A stretch of DNA of 64,000 nt, taken from positions 1-64,000 of the forward strand of contig WBZZ01003268.1 of assembly GCA_019918135.1 (NCBI GenBank). The letters run 5' to 3'. A program made the translations under genes and the position numbers. This DNA is from Paulinella micropora. Its lineage: Eukaryota; Cercozoa; Imbricatea; Euglyphida; Paulinellidae. Below, piece after piece: positions 40,708 to 51,500 of the stretch (position 1 is the stretch's first letter; each line of letters starts with the position of its first letter). The notes under the pieces are model-generated. The model ran no database searches. It was not told the origin of the DNA and saw nothing but the letters and a program-made list of their open reading frames with translations.

Positions 40708-43700
40708 ATGAGCTTGCTGAGAGACATAACGGTGGTGTGCAACTATGATACCCTCGCAGAACTACCTTGCTTCTACGCTAGGAAAAAAAAAAGTTTGCTG
40801 ATTGTAGAGATGCAGTCACTTCCTTCACTTTGGCGTAATGCAGACTATCACGCAGCCATGCAGGTCAGTGACATGTCGAACAGTGCGCAGGATTACTGGT
40901 GTTTATGCAAATTGCCGTATTACTTCCCGTACTTTCAGAACCCGGGGGCCTACACATGCAAGCTCCAAAACAACCCCACCGAATTCACGACCGTTTGCTC
41001 ACTAGAAACCAGCACCGGCATCGACTTCAACAAGTATGATCTGACCACGTATTGTAGCAGCCCTGGCAGCATATGCACAAAGATATGCAAGCCTGGCTAT
41101 TATACTCGACAGCAAGACAGCCCATACGCATTATGTCCTTTATTACAGGAGTTCCCATACAGTACGAAACGGGCACCTCTGTACGGATCTTGGATCACTC
41201 GAGACTATTGTTACAACGACAATGAATGCAATCCAGCTAATCAATTAGGCTGGCGTAATCCGTGCCACCCGCAGGCGATATGCCAGGATACTGACGGCAG
41301 CTTCACGTGCACGTGTAACGCATCGGCCTTCTTAATCAACGATCCTGTGCAGCAGGGCAAGGGTTCCACTGGCTGTGTGGCCATGCCCTGTGTGCCGTAC
41401 CTCCCAAGGGGCCCGGAGTACGGCACGCACTGCAACGGGCTGATGCCAGGCGGCTCCTGTACCCTGTTCTGCTCGGCCGGCTACGTCGACAACAACAGCG
41501 GCAGAGGGGTTGTGTACACCTGCCCGCAAGCAGGGCAGGTATTGCCGGCCCTGGCCGGCGGGCTGGTCTGCCGCCTGCTCGCTACGAACGAGCTGCTGAA
41601 GAGCATGGGCAATCTGCAGTTCGAAACACTGCTGATGATCGAAGAGACCAAGCTGCTGTGGGCACAGGCGGACCTCCTGCTGGGCGACTTGGACAGTGAC
41701 GGGACCAACGACGTAGTATTAACGTACGGTAGTACGGCAGACAGCGGGGGGTCTACCTACGTGCTCGTCAGCACCACGAGCGCGGCCCCGTCCCCGCTTT
41801 TCAGGCGCCTGAGCGCAAGCACGCTCCATGGCCGGGCACAGGTTTCATGCGGTGCGCTCTGGGGCGTGACAGATCAAGGCGGCATACTAACAGCACGTCG
41901 GTGGGGCTGGCCGCCCCCGGAAGCAGACGGGGCGGAGTGTCAGGGGCAGACCCTGGGCGCGCGTTCCATCCGGGTCGGCAACGGTTGCCTCCTGAATCTG
42001 GTGCCAGTGGCTACTAGGAAAGACCTCCTGTTCACGTTGTCATCGTGCCCTGGCTTCGGGACCTGGTACCCCGCGACGTCAGGAGAAGCGCCTTTATTCC
42101 AGTATTACCTGTACAACTGGTCTGATACCAGGTGGAGCCCGGGTGCGTTCCCGGGCGCGGCCACAGCGGCTCTCAACCCCGCGTGGGCCACGCCGCTCCT
42201 AGACAACGCAACGAGTGGAATCGCCTTGGCGGGCCAATGTAACCTAAACGTTTGGCTGGAGAATACCTACATTAATTCGCGGCTGCTGTGGTCACCTTCA
42301 TCGTCGGACAGAGTGGTGCAGTGCCTGTCGATCCCGTCCGCTCGATCAGCGCTGGCCGTCACGTCGGCCGGCTCTCTGCTACTCGTCTCGACAACGCAGG
42401 ACCCACGCAACGGCACCTTTACGGTCGACGAGATTGCCACCAGCGTCGGACAGGTCCACTACTGCGGCGGGAGCGCCAGGCCGCGGCTGCGGCTCGTAGT
42501 GCTGGACCCGGCGGGGCGGACCGCACGAATACTCGCGCAGAATCCAGTCAACGAACGTGCCGCCTTTGACATCGCCGCCTCGTTGGACTTGCCGGGCTTG
42601 TCCAACAACATCTTCATGCGGGTGGCGTGCCTAAAGCTGAGTCTCGACGAGCGCGAGGACTACAATCTGCTCATCGCGCGGCTGCTGACTGGCCAGACGT
42701 CGCTGAACCAGTCTTCGTTCCTGGTCAGCGTGCCGGTGACACAAACTACGGGCGGCAGCGCGCTGCGGTTGCTGGACCGCTGCGCTTTTGTCAAATGTAC
42801 CGCCAATGCCACGTGCGAGCTGCTCAACACTTGGCCCCGCTGCCGCTGCTTCTGTGTGCCGTGTACGTGCGGCGCCTCGGCAACCAGAGTGTCTCACCGG
42901 ACAACACGGACCGCGTGCTCCCGGTGGTGTGGCGCTGCCCGAACGGCGCCGACCCGCTGTCGTGGTGCACCGCGCGGCCGTCGTGTACAGTCGAGCCGGG
43001 GCTGCCGCAGCCCGCGGTGCCAAGGGCGCCGCACTAGTACTACGTCAACTGCCCCGACTGCCGCCTCGAGCTGTGGTACAACACGACTGCAGATGCCGAC
43101 TGCTACTACCTTCTGTCAAGCGCGGGGTGGCCCGTGCTATCTACGACCGCGACCCGCCTGGAGGCCAGCTTCGTCTGGTCCGTCCTGGGCCCCCCTCCGC
43201 GGGGCTACGCAGTTGTCGAACTGGACGGTAGCAGCCGGGCCGGACATTTGTGCTACCAGGCGCACGAGCTGCTGCAGAGCTACAGCTGCGCCTTTCCGTT
43301 CGTCCTGGGCGAGCTGTCGATGGCTGTGGTGTGCTCGGCGTTGGCGCGCGTAACTTGGCCCTGTGGGCCCGGTTACTCGCAAATTTCTTGTGAGCTTCTG
43401 CAGCCCAACGGCACGCGTTACCGGTGCCGCGCCAACAGCTCGAAGATGTTTGTGCTCGACGGCACGGCCGACGCCAGGATGCTGTCGGGCGACTGCGGGC
43501 TGTTGCCGGGCGTTCGAGCTAATAGCGGACTTCAACTGCAGCTGGCCCCTAGCCCCGGCGCCGGAGCCAGCTTTTTGCGAGATCGCGGCGCATGACCAGC
43601 TGTGGCGCCTGGCATGCTCCTCTTCGGCAGAAACGTGGTGCGGCCCCGAAGGCTGCGTCGGCTGTCCATTGGTGGACGTGCAGCTGGCGCGCGCGGAAAC

Positions 43701-45366
43701 GCGCGCGCGTGCCTCGGGTCGGGAGGCGTTCTGGGCCGGCAGCGACGGCGCGGCGGTTTTGGACAACTACCCCTGGCTGGCGCAGTCGCCCGGGGGCGTG
43801 GCCGAGCTGTTGTGCCAGCAGTGTTTCCCGCCTGAGATTGCACTCCCGACGATGGCCCCCACCGTGCTGTTACAGAACTGCCCTTACGCTTGTACCACCG
43901 AGGCCTATTCGCTGCTGGGTACGGCGTGCTCTTACCACGCCCTGCGCTGCACGCAAGACAGCGCGGGGTCGTACTTGTGCTGGTCCCTGACGGACCGGCT
44001 GGCCTGGCTAGCGTGCGGCGTAAATCCGGTGGTCGTGGCCGCGGCCGCCGGCGGCGACTGCCGACAACTGCTGACTTTGCAGCCGAGCGAGCTGCACTGC
44101 TGCTGGCCGCCGCAGCGCCTAAACACCAACACTGCGCCAACCGAGTTGCAGGTCGGGGGCTGTGTCTTCCTTGTAGACTCAGCCGACAACTACGCAGTGC
44201 CTGGCCAATTGCCACCGTACTACTGCGCTGTCGTAGCGGGTGCGCAATACGCGCAGAACGTGACTTGGACGTGCGGGGCTACCACCGTACAGTGCGCGCT
44301 CACTGCGGCGCAGGGGCAGACCAACGAGACAGGCGCGAGCTGTGCAGTTGCAGGCTCAAACGACCGTTGCCACCTGCTGCTGCCAGCGGCGGCTAATGCT
44401 AGCACGGCTTGCGCGCGCCTCGTGCGTTACTGCGCACGGGTTCAGCCAGACCTGGTGCGGCAGCAGCTGGTGACGGGTTGGCACTCCTCGACCGAGGGGT
44501 GCAGCGCCGTCCTGACACCGTTTGTGGTGCTGGCGTGCCCGCCCGGACGCAACGTGAGCTGCGGGGCCGAGCTGTGCCTGGCGCAGCTGCCGCCGTTCGT
44601 TGACGACGCTGGTTGGTGGCGCTGCGCCGCCGACCATCAGTGGGCTAGACCCACGCAATGGAGGGCGACGTGCGGGGGGCAATCGATTTCGTGCAGCGCG
44701 ACCACCGGGGAACGCTACGTTTGCAGCGGCAACGGCCGCTGGCGCCTGTTCAACTGCACGGTGGACTACGCTGAGGTTCTGGCGCTCGGCGCGTGCGCTG
44801 CGGTGCTGGCGGCGTGCCCCGCAGAGCTGCCGCACGCGCCGGTGCGCGCAAACCCCACCAGCGACGGGACCGTGGTGTGGGCGAACGGGTGGCGCTGGTC
44901 CTGGCCGCAGGTACAAATGCTGTTGGCCGGCCGCGTGCTCAGCTACTGCGAACTGGGCCCGGACGAGGACGTGTTGCGCGCGCCGGTGCCGCCCGCGTGT
45001 GCCGCGCGGCCCCAGGGCTTGACGGTCCTGGTGCAGTACTGCAGCGCGTTGCCCGTCCACTGCCTCCCGCAGGACTTTGGCCGGGCGCTGCAGTGCGTGA
45101 ATGAGTGCGAGCTGAGTGGCCAGTGCCAGACGGCACGACTGCCGGAGCTGCGTGGCGGCGGCTGGTGGTTGGACAGCCTGCAGGACGAGCCAGCAACCAC
45201 CAGTTGCTGCTGGCTCGGGACGGATCACGGCGCGCTCGCGGGAGGTTTGCGCCCCGCGCTGCAAACCCAGTGCGTGACGTACTGTGGGACGGGGCACAGC
45301 CCGTTGGTGAGCGCATGGTCCGAGGCGGATTGCGAGCTGTTGTTTCCGTGCCCCCATGGCCTGTGA
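40708..45366 (+). pseudogene. Very large Cys-rich surface protein (EGF, Sushi-like, FG-GAP-like)
   Basis: The start at 40,708 gives MSLLRDITVVCNYDTLAELP. The protein would exceed 1,500 residues and is full of paired Cys and N-glycosylation sequons. Early on there is a calcium-binding-type EGF module (NPCHPQAICQDTDGSFTCTC), followed by a Sushi-like segment (CNGLMPGGSCTLFCSAGY) and an FG-GAP/integrin-like calcium loop (LLLGDLDSDGTNDVVLTYGS). The 3' half is a long series of Cys-rich segments with Trp (e.g. WWRCAADHQWARPTQWRATC). It is interrupted about once. It ends exactly where duplicated block B begins, so the original C-terminus, including any membrane anchor, is missing. Likely a virion surface or adhesion protein. 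Confidence 0.65.
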
Positions 45367-45382
45367 CAGTAAAAAAGTTTTT

Positions 45383-45640
45383 CCCCGCCCCCATTTGTTT
45401 CCCCAGAATTTTTCTGTGGGCTAATTTGCAATTGCCGAAATCGCTCCAAAAAAAATTCTGTGTGTGCCGCAATTTGCGGCAAGACACCACAAGTGTCCAC
45501 AAACTGCGGCGTTTTCTGCAATTGGCGCGAAATTCACCGAGAAACCGAAACATTTGAGAATTCTTTTTGGCAAAGGACATTTCGGCAATTTCAAATAGCT
45601 AGCGAAAATTCTTGGGGCGGGCGGGGGAAAAGAAATTTTA
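45383..45640. repeat. Palindromic repeat family, single unit in block B
   Basis: Same paired ends as in block A and in the 34.9-36.1-kb array. A (TC)n run follows at about 45,700-45,720. Confidence 0.75.
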
Positions 45641-45756
45641 TGTCTAATTTTCTTCCCCTGCCGCCACTCCCCCCCCCGTCTCACTCACTTTCTCTCCTTC
45701 TTTCTCTCTCTCTCTCTCTGCTCTGTTAATGTACTCTGTTGGGAGCTAAGGATGAT

Positions 45757-46479
45757 TCACCACGTTAGGAATGAAGGCGAGGAAGCGGAAATTGTGCAGG
45801 GGTGGACTTGCCAGCCCAGCCACATATCGATTGCGCCACGCACGGGCAAGCACGCGCGCAGGTAGGCGAGCGCCTCGCACCGGTACAACAGTGCCACCGT
45901 GCCGGACGTGTGGTCGCCGGCCAGAGAGCGGAACAGCCCGGGCGCGACCGCGACCCTGTCCCAGGCGAGGCGGCGGCCGCGTACCTTGGTGTACAGCGTG
46001 ATCACGCCCCAGCGCGCGGTCTTGGTCGCGAGCAGACGTTCCACGCCGGCAGTGTCAGAGAGCAGGGCATCGTCCTCCAGGATGAGTATGCTGTTGTTGA
46101 CCGTGTTACAAACCTCGGCGAGTGCGTGCTCCCACAGCCACACGTGCGACAGCGCCAGGGCGTACTCCTTGCGCGACAGACCTTTTTCGCTTACCCACCC
46201 GCGCACTTGCAGCGATGCCACTGTCGTTGGCTGTCGCGCGTCGACTCCGTGCCACACGAGACAGTGGCGACCCGCGTCGCGGAAAACGTGGCACAAATGC
46301 AGTGAGTTGTGGGCGCGCCACGAGCCATGGTCGGCTACTGATAGCACGAAGACGATGTAGTTCGGGGCTGCACGATCTGTGTGGCGCGGCGGCCACAGCA
46401 CAGTGACCATCGCACAGGCCGCCAAGAAGGCGGCACTGCACACAAAGCCCCAGTTCTGCCTGCTTACGCAACCTTTCAT
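45757..46479 (-). CDS. GT25-family glycosyltransferase, copy B
   Basis: Same 240-residue protein as at 29,951-30,673, with the ILEDDALL catalytic motif, membrane anchor and C-terminal WLGW. It has only a couple of residue changes (for example Asn to Lys in the segment LLATKTARWGV, and Pro to Ser near the C-terminus). Whole. Two intact copies would double the dosage if both are expressed. Confidence 0.8.
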   Translation of the reverse strand: MKGCVSRQNWGFVCSAAFLAACAMVTVLWPPRHTDRAAPNYIVFVLSVADHGSWRAHNSLHLCHVFRDAGRHCLVWHGVDARQPTTVASLQVRGWVSEKGLSRKEYALALSHVWLWEHALAEVCNTVNNSILILEDDALLSDTAGVERLLATKTARWGVITLYTKVRGRRLAWDRVAVAPGLFRSLAGDHTSGTVALLYRCEALAYLRACLPVRGAIDMWLGWQVHPCTISASSPSFLTW

Positions 46480-46779
46480 TTTGCTGTTGTTGTGCCTAGC
46501 TGGGCCAAGAAGGGAAAGTGCGCTTCGCAATTCTTGCCCTGGCCTCCCGTTTTTTCATACCCACCCCCCCTCCCCCCTTTCCTCCTGCCTCCTTCCCGTC
46601 TGTCGTTTGAAGTGGCAGGGTTGGTGTGTGGGAGGGCGGGGGGTCGAGAAGGGGAGGAACGGCGCAACTGTTTAGCTAGCCAGAAAAGGGGGGGGGGCCG
46701 GAGCGTAGCTATTTTTGTATTTCCTTTTTTTTTCCTTTTCTCTCTCTTGCCTCATTTCGGTCAGGTCGTTCAGTGCCTG
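46480..46779. promoter_or_regulatory. Divergent spacer, copy of 30,674-30,973
   Basis: The same pyrimidine tract and TCGGTCAG end at 46,764, 16 bases before the ATG at 46,780. Confidence 0.45.
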
Positions 46780-47573
46780 ATGGCCGAGTTCCTTCCAAGA
46801 CCAATGCGCCAGCTATCTGCACTCGAAACAAATGTGAGACAAGAAGAAGAAGACGATGAAGAGAAGTACACCGAGAATTCTAAGCTCCTTCGTGTACACC
46901 GACAATTGTCGCGCTGATGCTCGCGAGTACTCGCTGGGTGGATTATCGCGACTGGTAAAACAATCACCCGTGGTTGGTAGGCGTGTTTCTAGCCACGTGC
47001 GCGGTCCAGATAGCGCTGTTCTACTACGACTGCGTGCTGCACATGGGCCTCCTAGCGCTGTTCCTGATAAGTGGCACAGTGGTGCTGGCAGACCTCGTGC
47101 TGCTGCGCGCCGACTCTACTATTGTGTTCGACACCTGCGCCGTGGTCGACGCCTTCTGCGTCCTGTGTTTCTGCTGGTGCCTGCAGAGCTATTTGCCGTA
47201 CAGGAACCTCTACGCGCTGCTGGTGCTGCTGATCGCTTCGTCGGTCACCTTCTTCGTCGAGATCTGGCGGCCGTACGGTTCCGTGCTCGGCAACCTGAGC
47301 CTGCTGTGGCGCACGGAGCTGCCGGTGCAAGCGCGCGGAACGCTGGGGGTGATCGTCATGTCCACCGTCACGTGCGCCTACGTGCTGTGGCAGCTGGAAC
47401 GCGCCATGCACCATACCGCCAGAAGCAATAGCTACCGGGCCTCGCTGCTCCTGTTTTGCAATCTGGTAGAAATGGTCTTTCTCATGGGGCTAGGGCTGAC
47501 GCGGGTCATGGAGGGCGCCAGGGCCCTGCGCACACGGTTTCAGAACACGATCCCGCGGCCCGCCGCCTTGTAA
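46780..47573 (+). pseudogene. Polytopic membrane protein, copy B
   Basis: Same arrangement as 30,974-31,767, with the acidic N-terminal region and five or six hydrophobic segments in another frame (about one break, or a splice). The predicted proteins are identical as far as I can read. Confidence 0.5.
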
Positions 47574-48099
47574 AAGTTTTACGGTGAGCGACAGAGGGCT
47601 CTTCCCAAAACAAACAAAAAAAGATTAACCACCAGAAAATAAAAAAAACAGGTGGCAGAAAGGGAAAAAAAATTGGGGGGGGGGGGGGGAGAAATGTGGG
47701 CGGCGGCAGGCTTTGCTCCCGGTCTTGGGTTTTTGGACACTGTGGGGCCGCGAGGTGAACTCCCCCCCACTCCCTCATCTTTTTTGGCGCCTTTTGGCAG
47801 GCTTTTTTTTTTTCCTTTGCTCCGGCCCCCCCCCCCCCGGCTCTCCCCACATTTCTCCCCGTCTTTTCTACCGCCGGGCCCCCCCCCCGCCCCCCCCCCC
47901 CCCTCCCGGCTCTCCCCACATTTCTCCCCGTCTTTCCTACCGCCGCCCCCCCCCCCCCTCCGTTCCCTCTCCTTCCCGCGGGCCCCCCTCCCCGACAAGA
48001 AAATTCGTGTGACTCCCGGGGGAAACGGGAGGGGGGGGAGAAAAGAAAAGCACTTTCAACCTTCTGGTAGAGAAATCCGGTCGACGCGCAAAACCAAAA
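47574..48099. other. Spacer, copy of 31,768-32,261 with different C-tract modules
   Basis: The same G run and C-run modules, but one C-rich module is longer and differently arranged than in block A. This accounts for the 32-bp shift between the copies. No gene. Confidence 0.6.
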
Positions 48100-48582
48100 A
48101 TGACCGACGTGCAGAACCCCCGGGACGCAGACCTGACCACTCCCCAGCCTGAAAAGAAACAGCGGACCGAACCACCACAAGTAGCGGAAAGTAAAAAGGA
48201 AACAGCGCAGGAGTTCGTGCTGGTGCGCCGCGGGGATGCCGGTTCCTCCAACCCCGAATGGTGTGCGCAGCGGTACGGCTGCATCGCGTACTTCAACGAG
48301 AAAGCCCGCGACGAGGACGCGCTACAGGAGCTGATCGCGCCGCTGCTCAAGGAATCCGCCGCCGCCGGCACCGCGGTGGTCAGGGCCCTGGTCGGCGCGC
48401 GTGCCCTGGCCCTGCACTACGCAGAAAAAGAGAGCCACGCCGAGAAGAAGCAGAATTGTCAGGGCTGCGCGTGGAAGAAGTGCGACGGCCCGCTGTGCCA
48501 CGAGATGCTGCACAAGGACGAGAATTGCGCCTGCGGCTTCGGCTCGGCCAAGGGGCGCCCTACCTATGTAAATTACACCTAA
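48100..48582 (+). pseudogene. Small Cys-rich protein, copy B, 3' end replaced
   Basis: Matches the gene at 32,262 up to the terminal ACGFGSAKG region. The last codons then come from the flanking copia-type DNA, because the block ends here. The Cys/His cluster is kept. It may still make a near full-length protein. Confidence 0.6.
48550..48566. other. Junction of virus-like element and copia-type element
   Basis: Left of this point the sequence is block B. Right of it, read on the minus strand, copia-type pol sequence (KPIGCLGVIYI) continues to within a few bases. No target-site duplication can be assessed because the other end lies outside the window. Confidence 0.6.
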
Positions 48583-51500
48583 ACATCCTATAGGCTTCAG
48601 TTGTCGGATAGCTGGCTTGTAGCCTAGTCATTGCTCAAAAGGGGAAGACTGCCCTTTCTAGGTCCTGTCGTGGCCGGCAGAATGTTGTGCAAGGTGGTGG
48701 CAGTATGTTCCATCTCTGCCCAAAACTGTGGATGCAAGTTAGCCTCGTACCGCATGGCCCGGGCTGGTCTAGCTGTGATGTCATTGACCTTCTCAGCTAT
48801 AGGATTGCCATCTTTGTCACCTGGAGCACTAGTCTTCCAAATGAATTGAAGCGGCTTCCACCACTTCATGATTTCAGGTGGGACATCGAACTCGTTATCA
48901 CAAGTGATCTGTCTGACTTTCCTTCCTGTTTGCCTCTCAAACCATGCTACAGCTTGCTTCAAACACTCCACAAACTCGTTCTTATATCGTAAATAAAATT
49001 ATTTGATGTACCCCGAATAATCATCTGTTACGCAAAATTTATAGTACTTACCGTGAATTGACAGGACCGCCCATGGTCTGGAAGTATCTACATGCAAGAT
49101 CTCACAGGGGTAACTCGCTCTCCTAATTCTATTAGCCTTAAATCGGGGCAACACTTTAGCTTTCCCCATCATACAGGCTTCGCAAAATCTAACTCTATCC
49201 TCGCTTCCTGTCACTTTTCTACCCATTGCCTTGCCTAATGCATAGGTCTTTGGTAATGCTTTATGACCACTACACTGATGCATGACATAAATGTCAATCG
49301 GTTTGTCTTTCTCGCCTTTCTCAGGATACATTGCGTATAGCACGCTGCCTTTAGCTTCCTCGTTCTCACTTACTCTCGCTTGCTTGCTCTCTTTTTCTCG
49401 GGGATTCCCGCCCCGCTTACCCCGTCTTCTTCTTTCTCTCTTTTACCTTAGGGTTGTAACGCTCGTTTATGTTGAGGGGCTTATCCTTTTCATTGTCCCA
49501 GCGTTAGAGCATGCCAGGTGTAGTTTTTCCCTCACGATCACGTCACTCTCTTTTACTCTTATGGGGCGTTTGAGGATTAGAAGTTGCCCATTCTGGTGAA
49601 TGATAGACCGATGATGGTTGTGGTCCATGTTTCCTGTGGACATTATGTTGACCGGTACCCTAGTGTCTAACAACATATCTTTCTTACCAAAACTGGCTTT
49701 CCCGATCCATCTATTCTTGTTAATCGTGCTTCCCCCATGTCTCTCACAGTACTGTCTCCGTTTCCTGTGACTAAGCTGACTGGTTCTATCTCTCGAACGT
49801 TGCGCAAGATGTGTGGTGTACAGGCTATGTCTCTTGACGATTCACTATCCTGTACTATCATCTTCTCTTTTCGACCTACCGTCGTGCTGTCGTCAACCAT
49901 GAGGTTGTGATCCTGTTCCTCATCCTCCTCATTCTCTTTCTTCTGGAGCCTGTCCTTCCTTTCTCTCTCGAATCTCTCCTCATACATCCAGTCAAGCGTG
50001 CTTCGCAGTACGATCTGTAGCTTATGAGTATTCCTGCTCCCATCTCTTCAGAGGTTCTAGAGTGTTCTAAGTTTTTCGGATCGTACTCATCATCCTCCTC
50101 TAGGTCTGAGTGTCCGTCTATTTCCCGTCTCTTCCTATCAAACTCTTTCTTCCTCTGTGCTGCCTGTTCCGGGCGCCGGCTGAAGAACTTGTGTGCATCT
50201 CCTGAGTGTAACTTACGCATATGCATTCAGTGTACTCCCTCTCGCTTCTACCTCATGCCATATCTTTATCAAGTGGGGCATCGATCGCACTATGACAAGG
50301 GCAAATTGATTGTCGTGATTCTTGGCTAAGTCGAGTGTCCCATAATCTATTATAGCCAACAGTTCTGAGTATAACTCGTTCTCTTTGCCGTCCGGGTCGT
50401 AACACAATCCCTCTTTCACTACTATCGGTTCTGCTCCCTTCGTCAGTGCGTATAGCAACCTAGCTATTTCAGTCTTCTCAGGTCTTGGATGTCCTTCGCT
50501 ATGTCTGTACTCACACTCCCACTTAGCTCTTTCCCTAGCTTTCGTACTTTGAGTGTTCTTAGCTGCTCTTTTCTCTATTACTGTCTGTCTTGTGATCAGT
50601 GGCGTGCCTGCTGCATGCTTCAGAAGTAATTCGTTAGCAGACTAAAACACATCTGTCAACAGTCCGTCTGCTTCAGCCAATCTCTCTCCCTCCTTTTTCG
50701 TCATTCTCACAATGTCTCCTGTCTCATCGTCCATTATACACAGGTTGTTCAGCTGTTCACTTATTCTCTTAAAGTCTTCAAGCCTATCACCTTTCCGTGT
50801 TCTGTGTCTCTTTTACTGCTCTTCCCCACAGGTTTGTCGTGTGTGTGTGTGTCACTGGCTTGTTGTGCTTGTGATTCTACACTGTCTCCTACTCTGTCTA
50901 TCGGGGATGGACCTTGTGGCAGTAACGATGGGGGCCAAGACTTCCCTTCTCTTGTCCCTCCTACATGCTCATCAGCCTCATCGAATGTTATCTCTTTTTC
51001 AGCTCTAGTCCCACCGGTCCTTGCCTCATTTCCTGGCAAAACAGCATCATTCCGTGAAACTGAACTAACTACTTTCTTACCGGGTTTTTCGACACTTTGC
51101 TTGTCTTTTCCCCCGATATTTGCAGAACCTAGCGAGTCTTTCTTCACGGGTTTTGCCGTATCTTTGAGCGAAACTTGCTGTGCTCTCGCCCCTTTCCCTC
51201 CCTCTCTCTCTGTATTCGTATCATCTCACTCTCTGATGGAAAGTCACGGGAAGGGCGTGGGCGACGTGATGGGCCTTGTAACAGGTCAATAGACGGAAAT
51301 AGAGGGTCTTGGCGAGCATGGTACCCGCAGAAATCTGCATGCGCTAGCCTTTTTGCTTCCTCTCCCGCCTTACCCCAACTCCCCCCCTGTCCAAACTTAA
51401 CCCCACACTGCTCTCCTTTCCAGTTAAGCCGTTGACAACGAATGGTTAGTGGGCCTGTTGTGTTGCTCTGAGGAGTGGATGTAGTGGGATGTGGTGTTTC

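Larger units (their letters stand above)
45359..48554 (+). repeat. Block B, 3.2-kb direct repeat (terminal copy)
   Basis: Near-identical to 29,551-32,716. Its left edge cuts into the end of the surface-protein gene; its right edge, at about 48,554-48,562, abuts copia-type sequence. Offsets between the copies shift only where homopolymer or C-tract lengths differ. Confidence 0.95.
1..48560. mobile_element. Integrated herpes/mirusvirus-lineage DNA virus element (one end in window)
   Basis: About thirty gene loci on both strands with no clear host gene among them. The lineage call rests on the packaging terminase at the left edge. Supporting features are densely packed genes on both strands, membrane and surface proteins, self-encoded glycosyltransferases, and repeats unlike those to the right. 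The element continues past the left edge of the window. Its right end is a 3.2-kb block that is a near copy of an internal block and stops inside a copia-type element. It is partly decayed, with roughly 15-25 interruptions spread over about half the loci, while several genes look whole. The few differences between the duplicated blocks suggest that at least that duplication is recent. Mirusvirus-like is favoured over malacoherpesvirus-like; the window alone does not decide. Confidence 0.7.

Noticed and set aside
1-48560. Bacterial or phage contamination as the source of the terminase region
   Set aside because: Spliceosomal-type introns, F-box/LRR, Kelch, GT34 and RS-domain genes, and a junction with copia-type DNA argue for a eukaryotic nuclear setting.
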